Of a stretch of DNA of 64,000 nucleotides, positions 12,201 through 21,976 are shown piece after piece. The notes below the pieces were generated by a model. It worked only from the letters and a program-made list of their open reading frames with translations. It was not told the DNA's origin and did not search any database. This stretch comes from Nakaseomyces glabratus. Its lineage: Eukaryota; Ascomycota; Saccharomycetes; Saccharomycetales; Saccharomycetaceae. A program made the translations under genes and the position numbers. The stretch's first letter is position 1, and each line of letters starts with the position of its first letter. Where the stretch lies: NCBI RefSeq assembly GCF_010111755.1, contig NC_088962.1, positions 744,001-808,000 of the forward strand, given 5' to 3'.

Positions 12201-12695
12201 CGAATGTGATCTTTTATCCCATTTTTTCAATACTTTGGCAAAACCGGTCCTATTCAATTCGACATACTGCTCTAGGTTTCGTACATCTTTGAGGAATTTT
12301 TTTATGACTGCACTAATATTTTTATATACCACTGCTTGTTTCGAATTCAACCTTCCGCTACTTCTATAATCATTCATCTTTGAGACGATCACATCAAGCT
12401 TAACTTTCAACTCGGATTCCTTATCGACGTAATATAGGTTGACTTTCTCCAATTCACGTTCCAATTTGAAGAAAAAGGATGCCTTATTAGCCTGGAGACT
12501 TCTATAAACCGAGGCCTCATTGAAATCAATATCAACATTGATTAAGTTCTTACTAGCGTTCAAATCGTCGTCATTAATCATGGGAACAGTTGCCAATTGC
12601 TTCATAAGCTTCTTCAAAGCCTTGTAGTCTATAAAATGTGTATTATACTCCGCCAATTCAACCTGGCGAGCCTCCAGATATTTACCAAACTTCAT
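9282..12695 (-). CDS. PHO81: Pho81, CDK inhibitor of the phosphate-starvation (PHO) pathway
   Basis: 1137 residues (S. cerevisiae 1178). Domains in order: an SPX domain from the start (MKFGKYLEARQVELAEYN...DYKALKKLMKQL) to about residue 200, which senses inositol pyrophosphates. Then come ankyrin repeats at about 380-620 (IHGRIPLHHAAEQGKTEFVELIL, FLGRTPLFYAVMNGKDNIVSLLL). Last is a degenerate glycerophosphodiester-phosphodiesterase-like region at about 830-1120. Pho81 inhibits the Pho80-Pho85 kinase when phosphate is scarce, letting Pho4 enter the nucleus. It lies between NAS6 and the RTT107-YHB1 pair. A strong Pho4-type site about 800 bp upstream fits the known feedback on PHO81. Confidence 0.95.
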   Translation of the reverse strand: MKFGKYLEARQVELAEYNTHFIDYKALKKLMKQLATVPMINDDDLNASKNLINVDIDFNEASVYRSLQANKASFFFKLERELEKVNLYYVDKESELKVKLDVIVSKMNDYRSSGRLNSKQAVVYKNISAVIKKFLKDVRNLEQYVELNRTGFAKVLKKWDKRSHSNEKEFYLATVVSVQPIFTRTEVARLSDEALNLLVDLNDLVEYSVGNGVNSPSTALGPGSSSNAVAISMDGGKNNSNNTKARRSSSSTGSEKGFFKVLGFSSTDLDLEIEYWIQDIINISTLKDDQRRLATISNFVPTKVLPRLEELLQNNEQKEQIEKECITKLFSLLIDSNLVDECLSVVYLACEQYIDFNHIDEDAEIFSNVNLFHEACACSTAPRSFLLYEALKFKNITSADLKNLMNMKDIHGRIPLHHAAEQGKTEFVELILESNLVDMLDIPDQDRKTPLILALESNDIKAVKLLLQHGSNAYPNAQDKVLDPLSVACKKGNFEAVKLILDFLGDKIEGPSLDKMELLHIVSKNSNSSALAELLISKGANVNYGDKFLGRTPLFYAVMNGKDNIVSLLLRCNASIDVMDDEGYTPLFYTIWESDVKVLNAMLPSIKSIKQKKIHSDLLQPKKLTLPNNDLLDLDSSSINDLTDSFENIPAFSLPPPIIPLRKYGHNFLEDKIYVKVIFKAGTESITLENDNDSLINAPGRIMLSSGSSDIIPRNVLFPVGGTSVTAVDDDLDEEGEIIFYPDTLENFSIQFDVFPTTGNRLIARTVTPPSFLLSSSMNGTNSLKIPLVDLKLSVIGTLSVEYQVIQPFSGTSLKVTECEPYWKSTNEEKEPQNSEPSKIDNGYITETSLCGSFETIKIYYLNDGRLVASKEMFVTVNGAKILLMDLTTEQLQAILQSSLFIDNEMINTSNDLKILLCKGVFDFKTLLDLIPSSIKLNIQICFPTAEEIVSIPVRPSPLIAVDKLINNLLEMIFSNERYLKSTTNHSRSLVFSSCCWEVCATLNWKQPIFPVFLKFDNLVSYVDPESSTECYKYDTAHHILDLVQNQEEYKKLIKKIDIFGMVKFAIKSHLLGLILPEKLLHICDTVVDSIRKKGLLVISFSDSPINEAEKELNANGVSDEDEIIFLKSGDDKNLML

Positions 12696-13989
12696 TTCTT
12701 AGATGTATTTGTTCTAATTATTTCACCTTTTCTTGATGACCTTGTAATATATCTTAAAAAAAGACTTCTTTTCTCTTTCTCCAATAAAGAAAAGTATTAT
12801 AATACAACTATTCTTTGCGAATTAACCAAAAAATTTCTATTCCCACGAGCACAACAGTGTTATAAAGAACAAAATGCACCGCCTAAAAAAAAAAAGGGTA
12901 TTTATATGTCTGAAATATAACCAATAAAATGTCAAGCTTCTATGTTCTGTTAAAATCTGACACACTATTGGATAATAATGTAAAGATGCTGACAACTGTC
13001 AAAGCAAAAGATTATGCAAAAGAAAAAGTCCTGCGAGATCCTAGGATCTGTGTGTCCTGTATTTTGTTTTTTTTTCCCTTTACCACTTTGACTGTCTTGT
13101 CAATGTTTTGGTAATCGAAGAAACTAAAGACCAATTTTTGTAATTTTCTAAAAGCAATTGCCACACCAAGACCAGGACAGATAATATTTTCCCACCTAGC
13201 AGTAAGGTACCAGTATGAACTCTTTGCTACTTTCTATAGCTCAAATCAAACGCTGTTCGGAGGAAGTGGGACAACGAAAACGAGAAAAAGGAGCAGGATA
13301 GCAGTCTTTATTCCAGGTTTTCCAATCGATAAGAACTAGAATGGATTGTCCTACCCTTTCTCAAAATAATGCCATAGAACTAGCTATTATTCAAAGAAGA
13401 TGACCTTCCTAAAGACCCAGAAATCGTTCTATTTTTTTTTTCCCTTCTTAATGATCTCTTCTCTTCTCTATTAGGGACTTGGGAATGGTGAATCACCCAC
13501 GTGGTGATACCCTATAACTGCAGTGGTTAGTGACTGTGACTTCTTTGGTCTCTTATGGAGCCAATGCCAGTTCATATTGTTTAAGAAAAGAGACTTGTGA
13601 AAAGGTTGTTCGATTGTGAGCTTGTAGGATTATTAAAGATGTTTGCGACTCTTGCCCAACTGCTAAGATGCCCAAAACTAGGATAGCCGTCCCTACGAGC
13701 TATACTGGACTTATCTTATGTAGCAATTTGATAGCAATATGCGTAGATTAAACATAACAAGTATCCGATTTTCTTGTTCATTGCTCTAGCAAATATAAGG
13801 ATATCCTTCTTGCATTTCCTCTTGTGAAGTAGTGTATGTTAGAAGGGAAACGAGCAGATCAAAGAGTCAATTGTAAAAGTGAAAAAATAAAAAAAATCAA
13901 AAAAACAATAGAACAATAAAAAAACATCCTCTGGGTGTAGGGGTCGCTGTAGTGCAAATTATGTACCTGCTCGATGGCATCAGGGAAAG
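12696..13989. other. Divergent PHO81-RTT107 intergenic region
   Basis: 1.29 kb with no supportable gene. It holds several poly-T/poly-A tracts and one CACGTG E-box (13498-13503). Open frames here have no recognisable product. Confidence 0.45.
13496..13503 (-). promoter_or_regulatory. Candidate Pho4 site (CACGTGGG) of PHO81
   Basis: On the minus strand, the direction of PHO81, the sequence reads CACGTGGG, the high-affinity Pho4 UASp2 form. It lies about 800 bp before the PHO81 ATG, inside an imperfect palindrome (ATCACCCACGTGGTGAT). Cbf1 also binds CACGTG, so the identity of the factor is inferred. Confidence 0.45.
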
Positions 13990-16476
13990 ATGAGCTTATT
14001 TGGGTCATTGACGTTGCTCCTTGTATCCGAAGAGCAGCAAGTGAAACGATGGGCTCAAGTGATCAGAGATGACTCTCGGGATGCTACGATATTGTCCAAG
14101 AGACAGATAGACGATCCTGGGTTAGACGTTTTCCCTTTACAGCGAGATGACATTCACAACATAGGTGCAGATATCCTAACTTATCAAACCATTGATTTTG
14201 TCATCACGGACACAACTGATTTTGAGGAGTATTCTCAATTAGCCTTCTTGTATATGGTGCCCGTTGTCACCCCCGAATGGCTATACAAATGCATTGAGGA
14301 GAAACGTGTCATTCCACAGGTGCATAAGTATAGTCCCGATGCCAGACATATACTCCGATACTGCCAATTATATATATCGCCATTTACCATCGACAGTTCC
14401 GAACGACAGTTTTTAGAGGACATCACGCAGACGTTGGGCGGCATTACACAGAACTTCATTAGTGACAAGACTACACACATAGTCATCAAGACGTTCGATG
14501 ACCCCTTAGTAAAAGAGATGGATGACAATGTCATACTGAAAGAGGTCTTGAACCCCACCATGAAGATTGTCAGTTACCAATGGTTACTCGACTGTTTCAA
14601 GACTGTTAGTTGGGCCAATGAGATAAAATACTCTAGCCCAGGCCCATATATGTCAATAACCTGTAACAATAGTAATCCACTGTCTCCAGTGTTCCAGAAC
14701 ATATCGATTCATCTATCCGATAGCATACCTGGGGACATACGCCAGTTTCTATCCGAGTTCGTACGATCAAATGGCGGCAGTACCGTCACTGCGGAAGACA
14801 AGGAAAGTTATAGAATTATAGACTACCAGGACACCCCTACTGACGACCAAAACAGCTTCACCATTACATGGTTATTCTACCAATGGTCATTGGACAAATT
14901 CGATGATTGTCTGCGATTACAAAGAACCAATCGATTATTATATGGACACAATGGCGGCAACAACGATACCGACACATCCAAGACAAAGGTGAGTTATACA
15001 TGTTTCCTAGGCATGCGCAGGTGGTATATACATCGCATGCTAGAATGGTTGGGCTATACATGTTCATCCTGTGTCACGTCGGATACGTCATTGCTGATTG
15101 TAAACGAGCTGGCGGATAGACTCGGTCCGAACGGCTCGCTTATGCCGAAAGTACAATTATACGAGGGAGAGAAGCTCACTACTCAATTCGTTTTAGCAAG
15201 CCTTGAGCGAAACCCATTATTGTCCACATTGAACGGCAGCAGTGCCGAAACTGAAAATCCAAGTGACAGGTACACTGAATATCGATATGTGCATCGGAGT
15301 TTACTGCCCAGCCGTTCTTTACACAAACGAGCGAGCACAATGGGGTCTCTTGAAGTAGTGCCCACAGACAAGGCTGTGGTTTCATCGAATGCAGTTCCGG
15401 GCTCTGTTCCGGGCTCGGTTTTGGGTGCGACGGATGCTCAACAAGAAGGAACGCAGCTAGATACTCAGGTAGAGACAGCAGATGATGTAATAATCACTAA
15501 ACACAGGACCAAGAGAAGGATCATTCCTGATTCAAATGAAAGCCGCAGCGCAACTACAAGTGCTACTGCAAGTGCTACTGCAAGTGCTACTGCAAGTGCT
15601 ACTGCAAGTGCTACTGCAAGTGCTACTACGAGTACCATTCCAAGCACCATTGCAAGTGTCTCTACTAGTGGGCATGCCAGTCAAAACGGTAGTTCCGGCC
15701 CAGAAGATACCGAAGAATCTTATAGTTCTTTCAATTCCATTGATCAATTAGGGGACAGGGAGGACAATCGTCCGACTAAGAGATCTAAGAGATCTAAAAT
15801 GCCTGAGAGATCACTGAACAAAATGTATGACATACGTGCGGTGTGCACGAACTGTCTCAAGACACTAAGCGCTCGCGATAAGAAGGTGCTTAGTCAGCTT
15901 GGGATTGATATACGAGACACGTTGAGCGATGATATCAACACAATTGTAGCACCCCGTCGGGTTAAAACCGAAAAGTTTTTGAAAGCGCTTGCGCTGCCCA
16001 CACTGGCGCATGTCATCACCCCTGGTTTCGTTGAGCGAGTGTTGAAACTGCACAAAGCTGAAAAACTACACGAGGCACCCCAACTTAAACTTGGCCAGTA
16101 CCAATTGAGCGATATACCCATGGGTGTCAACAATAGAAACGGGCTGTTTCAGAAATTTGGGATATACACGATAAACCTAGTAAACGATATCCCCGTGGGG
16201 ACAAACCAGATCAGATCAATACTAGAGTACCACGGTCTCACCACCAATATCTTACCGTCTCGTTTTTCCCTCGAAGACCTGAAAGCTCAAGGAATGGACC
16301 ATAAGATCAGGTACATCCTGGTGGCCCATAGAGCCTCGCAAGTACACCGACTATCAAAACTAGTTGACAACCGACCCGTGCTTGCGGTACAATGGGACTG
16401 GCTTGTCAACTGTATGTTTACGGGACAAGTGTTGCTAACCGGTAATGCCGAGGGAATACTCCGGTACACTGCTTAG
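13990..16476 (+). CDS. RTT107: Rtt107, multi-BRCT DNA-damage scaffold
   Basis: 828 residues, shorter than the 1070 of S. cerevisiae. The N-terminal BRCT tandem (about residues 1-210) matches Rtt107 in its characteristic order: a VITDT motif, VPVVTPEWLYKCIEEKR, KYSPDARHILRYCQLYIS, LGGITQNFISDKTTHIV. Further BRCT units follow at about 230-330 and 340-410. After a low-complexity linker, two C-terminal BRCTs (about 625-825) end with VLAVQWDWLVNCMFTG. Rtt107 binds phosphorylated H2A and Slx4, and works with the Smc5/6 complex in replication-fork repair. Position next to SPO12/BNS1-region genes agrees with YHR152-154. The linker contains a 12-bp repeat encoding Ser-Ala-Thr-Ala units. Confidence 0.85.
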   Translation: MSLFGSLTLLLVSEEQQVKRWAQVIRDDSRDATILSKRQIDDPGLDVFPLQRDDIHNIGADILTYQTIDFVITDTTDFEEYSQLAFLYMVPVVTPEWLYKCIEEKRVIPQVHKYSPDARHILRYCQLYISPFTIDSSERQFLEDITQTLGGITQNFISDKTTHIVIKTFDDPLVKEMDDNVILKEVLNPTMKIVSYQWLLDCFKTVSWANEIKYSSPGPYMSITCNNSNPLSPVFQNISIHLSDSIPGDIRQFLSEFVRSNGGSTVTAEDKESYRIIDYQDTPTDDQNSFTITWLFYQWSLDKFDDCLRLQRTNRLLYGHNGGNNDTDTSKTKVSYTCFLGMRRWYIHRMLEWLGYTCSSCVTSDTSLLIVNELADRLGPNGSLMPKVQLYEGEKLTTQFVLASLERNPLLSTLNGSSAETENPSDRYTEYRYVHRSLLPSRSLHKRASTMGSLEVVPTDKAVVSSNAVPGSVPGSVLGATDAQQEGTQLDTQVETADDVIITKHRTKRRIIPDSNESRSATTSATASATASATASATASATASATTSTIPSTIASVSTSGHASQNGSSGPEDTEESYSSFNSIDQLGDREDNRPTKRSKRSKMPERSLNKMYDIRAVCTNCLKTLSARDKKVLSQLGIDIRDTLSDDINTIVAPRRVKTEKFLKALALPTLAHVITPGFVERVLKLHKAEKLHEAPQLKLGQYQLSDIPMGVNNRNGLFQKFGIYTINLVNDIPVGTNQIRSILEYHGLTTNILPSRFSLEDLKAQGMDHKIRYILVAHRASQVHRLSKLVDNRPVLAVQWDWLVNCMFTGQVLLTGNAEGILRYTA
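15559..15630 (+). repeat. 12-bp coding minisatellite in RTT107
   Basis: Five exact and one imperfect copy of agtgctactgca, in frame, encoding repeated Ser-Ala-Thr-Ala in the disordered linker before the C-terminal BRCT pair. Because the unit is a multiple of three, copy-number change would alter linker length without breaking the frame. Confidence 0.9.
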
Positions 16477-18015
16477 TCTAAGTACCCTTCCTCCGTCATA
16501 TAATCTCTATTAAGTCTTAGTTTGTTCTCTGTCTGTAGCTTTTCTATAGAAATAACCTTTCTCGATTGTCACAGACGGTCTGTGGCTATCAACTCTAAAA
16601 GCATACTGAAATGTACGTACACGGTCTGTAATAAAGTTAAACCCGGGTTTTCTTGGTATGTTTGCCCTACGATGTTAGAGAAAAAAATAGAAGTGCGGGA
16701 CTATCAACCTCCCCCTTTGTCATCACCAAAATTACCTTAACCGGTAATTCCTAGTATTACTAAAATCCTGGTGTAGGGGCTAACACCACCCATGGTACTA
16801 CCCCTTCCCCCACGGGAGCAATCATAAGTTTTGTGTAAGCACAAGAACAGAAGAGCGAAGAGCTAAGAGCGGTGGCCCCCAGAGGGTATAATAGCAAATC
16901 CCGTCGCGGTACTAAAAGCACGCACAACACCCTAACACCCCCACATTTAAAAAACGACAAGACGACTGACAAGAAGAAATGAGGAAGAAAAATACGAGGT
17001 CTCCTGAGACAAGAGCGTACAGATCCTCCCTGAAACCGGGCTAACAGAAACCAGAAAGGGCATTTCAGAAATTCCCCTTTCACGCTGTTTTCTGAGGGGA
17101 ACAAGGATATATCGGACACCCCCCTGCCATTGCCCGATAGAGACTAGGGAAAATTGCTCAACGACAAAAGACTGGTACCGTTAACTTGAAAGAGAACAAG
17201 CCCACGAAAGACATGTTGGGCCCACAAATAGCTTCCCTAAAAGAGCAATACCGCTGCTGACACATTCCAACTGACCTCGTTCCCAGCCAATGGGAAGGGC
17301 GATGTGGCAAATAACCAGGAGACAAGGAGACAATGAGGAAAGCAAATCTTCTACATTTAGTGCTGGTGTAGAGGTGTAGTTATTACTTGCTGAGGGGGAC
17401 ACAACAGTTAAAAATGTCTACTTTGCAAACGAACCTTTCCGATAAGTGCGCAAAAGCCAGTTTCATACACATTGTACCTCTCGGGACAATGAACATGAAC
17501 ATGTAAGTCCCAAGGTAGAATGGGCTTTTTAGTACTAACACCACTGATTAGTAATCATCTTCACTATGGCAAATAGTGCTGTACAACGCAAAAAGAAACA
17601 CAGACCATACAATACCATCGTAAAGTACCTAAAGTTAACAAATCATAACAAATACGTCTTTTCTTTGAAACAAAAGAAAAAAACAACTACAATTAGGATT
17701 GCAGGGGGGGTTTTCTCGAAGAGAACTTATCCCAAGCTGATTAAATAATGTTATCGGGTTTGATCTGTAAGCTATAACACACTAAAGGAATTAACCAAAT
17801 AAGAGATGCTTTTTCCTAGACCAACCAAAAAAAAAATTATATATAAAGGACTGGAATATCCAAATACTCAGTAGATATTTGTTCTCTTCTGTATAACTTA
17901 TTCTAAATTACAGGTATAACCAGTAAATTAAATAGAAGGATAACTTTCAGAGACTTAACATTTCCCTGAAAACTTTCAATAATTACTTAAACCAAGAAAC
18001 AACAAACAACAAAAG
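16477..18015. other. RTT107-YHB1 intergenic region (YHB1 promoter)
   Basis: 1.54 kb with no supportable gene. It includes C-rich patches, a CCAAT near 17288 and a strong TATA box at 17838-17847. A 60-codon ATG frame at 17566-17748 is Lys-rich and shows no family resemblance. Confidence 0.45.
17838..17847 (+). promoter_or_regulatory. TATA box of YHB1
   Basis: TATATATAAA lies about 170 bp before the YHB1 ATG, followed by an A-rich leader typical of highly expressed yeast genes. Confidence 0.6.
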
Positions 18016-19212
18016 ATGCTATCTGAACAAACCCGTACCATCATCAAGGCCACTGTTCCAGTGCTAGAGAAGCAAGGTACTCAAATTACCAAGTGTTTCT
18101 ACGGTCACATGTTGACTGAACACGAAGAGCTACTAAACATCTTCAACAGAACTAACCAAAAGATCGGTGCTCAGCCAACTGCTTTGGCTACCACCGTTCT
18201 AGCTGCTGCCAAGCACATTGACAACTTGGCCGCTTTGCTACCTCACGTTGAACAAATCGGTCACAAGCACAGAGCTTTGCAAATCTTGCCAGAACACTAC
18301 CCAATTGTCGGTAAGTACCTATTGATCGCCATCAAGGAAGTCCTAGGTGACGTTGCTACTCCAGAAATCATTACTGCCTGGGGTGAAGCCTACCAAGAAA
18401 TCGCCGATGTCTTCATCAGCGTTGAAGCTAAGATGTACAAAGAAGCTGCTTGGCCAGGTTGGAAGCAATTTGAAGTCGTTGGTAAGGACAAGGTTGCTGA
18501 AGACATCTACGAATTTACCGTCAAGCCAACTGGCGACTCTGGTGTCGATCTAGCTAAATTGCCAATCATCCCAGGTCAATACATTACCGTTAACTCACAC
18601 CCAGTTAGACAAGACAACAAGTACGATGCTTTGCGTCACTACTCTATCTGCTCCGCTGACACTACTAACGGTTTGAAGTTCGCTGTCAAGTTGCAAACCT
18701 CTACTAACAACCCAGACGGTTTGGTCTCCGAATTTTTGCATAAGGATGTCAAGGTCGGTGATGTCTTGAAGTTGAGTGCTCCAGCTGGTGACTTCGCTGT
18801 CAACAAGGACTTGATCAACCAAAACGACATCCCATTGGTCTTGTTGTCCTCTGGTGTTGGTGTCACTCCAATTGTATCTATGTTGGAAGCTCAAGTCAAG
18901 GAAAACCCAAGCAGACCAATTGTCTGGATCCAATCCGCTTACAACGAGCCACATGTGGCTTTCAAGAACCATGTCGACAACTTGTTGAAGCAAGCTAAGG
19001 ACGCAAAGAAGGTTGTTGTCTTGACTGACAGCCAACCACGTATCGACGACAAGTTCTTGAAGGAGAATGTCCCAGCACACGCTGACGTCTACATCTGTGG
19101 TTCTTTGAACTTCATGCAATCTATGATTGACCACTTCCAAGTCTTGGAACACAAAAACGATATGATTCACTACGAACCATTCGGTCCAAAGATGTCCACC
19201 GTTAAGGTTTAA
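18016..19212 (+). CDS. YHB1: Flavohemoglobin, nitric oxide dioxygenase
   Basis: 398 residues, the family length. It oxidises nitric oxide to nitrate using O2 and NAD(P)H. Domains: globin at about 1-145 (heme-ligand helix with the GHKHRALQILPEHY block); an FAD-binding ferredoxin-reductase barrel at about 150-260 with GQYITV and RHYSICS; and an NAD-binding domain at about 265-395 with SSGVGVTPIVSM and a C-terminal EPFGP. Codon use is strongly biased toward preferred yeast codons, indicating high expression. It follows PHO81 and RTT107, agreeing with YGR233C-YGR234W. Confidence 0.97.
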   Translation: MLSEQTRTIIKATVPVLEKQGTQITKCFYGHMLTEHEELLNIFNRTNQKIGAQPTALATTVLAAAKHIDNLAALLPHVEQIGHKHRALQILPEHYPIVGKYLLIAIKEVLGDVATPEIITAWGEAYQEIADVFISVEAKMYKEAAWPGWKQFEVVGKDKVAEDIYEFTVKPTGDSGVDLAKLPIIPGQYITVNSHPVRQDNKYDALRHYSICSADTTNGLKFAVKLQTSTNNPDGLVSEFLHKDVKVGDVLKLSAPAGDFAVNKDLINQNDIPLVLLSSGVGVTPIVSMLEAQVKENPSRPIVWIQSAYNEPHVAFKNHVDNLLKQAKDAKKVVVLTDSQPRIDDKFLKENVPAHADVYICGSLNFMQSMIDHFQVLEHKNDMIHYEPFGPKMSTVKV

Positions 19213-19698
19213 GAAAGATGGATCATGATATTCTGATTTTCATGATAGAGAAGATTCTGATTTATTCTTATTTGTGCCATAGTTTTATTGTTTTCTGATC
19301 GGTAATGATTGATTCATTATTTTTTGTTTCAGTAGACAATTTTTGAAATTACTAAGTAATTTTATTTATTTTCCGGGCTTAATCCGCCTGGATCATTTTT
19401 CATGATGTTTATGAAAGTAAATATGTGTTAATACGTTTTAATCATATATATATATATAAATGTTTTAAATCGTCATTGTAAACTACTAGAATTCAACTGT
19501 TCTTTCTTTGATTTACTATAATGGGTCGTATATTAGCTATTTTAGTCACGTAGTTAGTTGAAAAAGGTACTAACAAATTCGTAGTAATCTTTACAAATTT
19601 AAGGAACTACTTTACAGATTTATTTTTATATTTGCATTAGCATAAGTAAGATTAAAATTAGTCATTGAATTGATTGAATTGGCATCACTAGTTGTATT
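19213..19698. other. Convergent 3' region of YHB1 and the SPO21/YSW1-like gene
   Basis: 486 bp. It holds an (AT)n stretch near 19445-19459 and T-rich 3'-processing-type sequence. No gene seen. Confidence 0.4.
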
Positions 19699-21756
19699 TT
19701 AAGTTGTTATGCTTGACCTGGTTTGCTTTTTCTGCATCAGCCCGCCTCTCCTCTTTATTTTTTCATTTTCTAGACGTAGTTGATGCAATGCACTTGACAT
19801 AAAGGATACTGCATTCTCATTACCAGCATTTTGTCTTACCATAGCTTCAATCAAGTCTCTAAAGCTAGCTAGATAATAGTTGATTATGTAGGTCAGTCGT
19901 AAATTCCATGTTTCCATATTCAAATTTGTCGTATCCTTCAGGGAAACTACACTAAGTATTTCAGTTAAACTATTAGTAAGAAAGTTATAATTTGAAGACT
20001 GCAAATCAAAGCGAATTATATCAACTAGTTCTCCAAGCAATGAAATAAGATGTTCAGAAACAATACTTGTAACTTTCAATCTTTTGCTCATATTAATTAT
20101 TTGTAGGTTGCGTTCATGTATACCGGAGCGAGAAGATTTCAAATCATTTAGTTTAACCTTAAAGTCTTGCTTCTTTTCAAGATCTTCCAACTTGGTTTTT
20201 AAAGTCTCCAAATCAAAGTTAGCAGTTTTCAGTTTAGTTGATAACTGAAAGTTATCCTCTTTCAATTGTTGAATTTCATCTGATATACATTCACCTTTCC
20301 CGGTACTTGCTCCAGGTTGTTTGCCATCATTTATATTACCACTAACATTATCAAATTCATTAAAATTGATCTTAACCAGTTCAAGTATACGAATACTAAA
20401 CTCCTCAATCGACAAAGTGATTAGCGTTGGTAATGTTTTAGCTTGTAGGATCTCGAGGCATTCCTTAAAATTATGATAACATGCAGCTTCCATTGGTAAC
20501 TGAATGTTATCAATTTGCTCTCCATCCAGATTGTACTGATTAGGCGAGTTGAAAACAAATTTATATGGGTTCACATCAGTTTCATCCACTCTCTTGACAT
20601 TCTTAGACCGCAGCTTATATATATTTTTCGAATAGCTTTGTTTAGGATCTGATATGCGCATATCCTTTAAACGAATAGTTTTATATTTGGATATGTTATC
20701 ATCCTCCGACGAAATTACCGCATTTTGAGAACCAGTATCAATTCCATTATGCGAGTTCAATTGCTGATCACTAATTTCACCTTTCAAAGTTGCACAACCA
20801 GTTACACCAGCAGTGAGAGACCCATTTAATTTTCTTTTCATTAAATCTTTATCATAAGAATTTTGATTGTTGTCATTCCTCAAAATGCAAGAGCTAACCG
20901 ATACCCTTGACAAGCTAGTGCTATCCACTGGCTTATTAACACCAGTATTGTCAAATTCCTTCCTACTATCGGCTGACATTTTATGATTGCGTGCTTTTTC
21001 AATCAAAAGTTCATTGTTGGTACACAAAGGATGTAAAACTTTTGATAATGTACGCCTAATGGTGCTTACTTGCTCAGTTGAACTAGATTCACTGCTTGAA
21101 GTAAGTGAATCTTGTAAATTTGAAGCACTACTATTGTTTTGTACGTTCCAGTACCCTTCCAACTCGTCATTTAATCTTTTAACATTTACTCTGCCTTCAT
21201 TCTTAATCATCTTTAATTTATCTGATTTCGTACTCTGGTCATCAAAATTTTCATTAGTGTGATGATCTTCCATCTTGGAACCGAGTTTCCACCCAATACG
21301 TGACGTTCGAAGTAATTTCTGACTCTCTATAGAATCCTTTTCATAACCGACATCAACTATTCTCAAAAAGTTTTTAATTCCTCTCCTTATCGTATTTGGA
21401 TTATTAGTTTCATGAATTGTAGTAGAATCAGCACCGATATCCTTAACTTGTCTTGTATTTACTTCTGAATTATCGTTGCCCTTCCCTAGAAACCAATTCC
21501 TGAAAGAGTCAGTAAATAGAGTTGAGCTATTACTTTTATTATTATTCCTATTGGTATTATTATCATTCTCTATTCCGCCTAGCATCCCAGAACTTTCATT
21601 GCACGAATCTTCATTGGCGGTTACGAAACTATTCTCATCTGGTGTGTTAGTTCTTCCATAATAATTAGACTCATCATCATGCAACATGTTGTTTTTAGCT
21701 AATTCACAGCAGTCGTCATTTAATTTACTATAATCGTCTCCAGCTTTACGCGGCAT
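19699..21756 (-). CDS. SPO21: Probable Spo21/Ysw1-family sporulation protein
   Basis: 685 residues, poorly conserved. Residues 1-440 look disordered, rich in Asn, Ser and charged residues. A coiled coil is likely at about 495-560 (IQQLKEDNFQLSTKLKTANFDLETLKTKLEDLEKK), followed by a helical C-terminal domain (about 575-670) ending in Arg/Lys. I recognise no catalytic motif. The identity comes from gene order. YPQ1 and MRPS9 follow directly, and in S. cerevisiae SPO21 neighbours YPQ1 (YOL091W-YOL092W) while its duplicate YSW1 neighbours RTC2 and MRPS9 (YBR146W-YBR148W). Spo21 is a component of the meiotic spindle-pole outer plaque that starts the prospore membrane. Symbol is tentative. Confidence 0.6.
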   Translation of the reverse strand: MPRKAGDDYSKLNDDCCELAKNNMLHDDESNYYGRTNTPDENSFVTANEDSCNESSGMLGGIENDNNTNRNNNKSNSSTLFTDSFRNWFLGKGNDNSEVNTRQVKDIGADSTTIHETNNPNTIRRGIKNFLRIVDVGYEKDSIESQKLLRTSRIGWKLGSKMEDHHTNENFDDQSTKSDKLKMIKNEGRVNVKRLNDELEGYWNVQNNSSASNLQDSLTSSSESSSTEQVSTIRRTLSKVLHPLCTNNELLIEKARNHKMSADSRKEFDNTGVNKPVDSTSLSRVSVSSCILRNDNNQNSYDKDLMKRKLNGSLTAGVTGCATLKGEISDQQLNSHNGIDTGSQNAVISSEDDNISKYKTIRLKDMRISDPKQSYSKNIYKLRSKNVKRVDETDVNPYKFVFNSPNQYNLDGEQIDNIQLPMEAACYHNFKECLEILQAKTLPTLITLSIEEFSIRILELVKINFNEFDNVSGNINDGKQPGASTGKGECISDEIQQLKEDNFQLSTKLKTANFDLETLKTKLEDLEKKQDFKVKLNDLKSSRSGIHERNLQIINMSKRLKVTSIVSEHLISLLGELVDIIRFDLQSSNYNFLTNSLTEILSVVSLKDTTNLNMETWNLRLTYIINYYLASFRDLIEAMVRQNAGNENAVSFMSSALHQLRLENEKIKRRGGLMQKKQTRSSITT

Positions 21757-21976
21757 AATTCAGATGCGAATCATAATCCAATGGCAATAAACACTAATAA
21801 CCCTAACATAACATAATAATCTCATTCTAACCGATAATAACCACAAGACACCGCATTTATTTGGATTGGCAATGATACTGTTAGTTTTTGACACAAAAGC
21901 CTAGTATTGGCTTTCCATGTTGTAGCGGATAATTTTCTCTGACGAGCTGTATTTTGATCAAAACTTTTCACGATAA

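Noticed and set aside
13990..16476. First reading of the BRCT protein as Dpb11
   Set aside because: The VITDT...VPVVTPEW...YSPDARHILRYCQLYIS order and the gene neighbourhood fit Rtt107, and the N-terminus does not resemble Dpb11.
17566..17748. 60-codon Lys-rich ATG frame upstream of YHB1
   Set aside because: Composition follows the A-rich DNA; no recognisable motif, and it lies in the YHB1 promoter.
18595..19170. 191-codon minus-strand frame inside YHB1
   Set aside because: Antisense shadow caused by the strong codon bias of YHB1.
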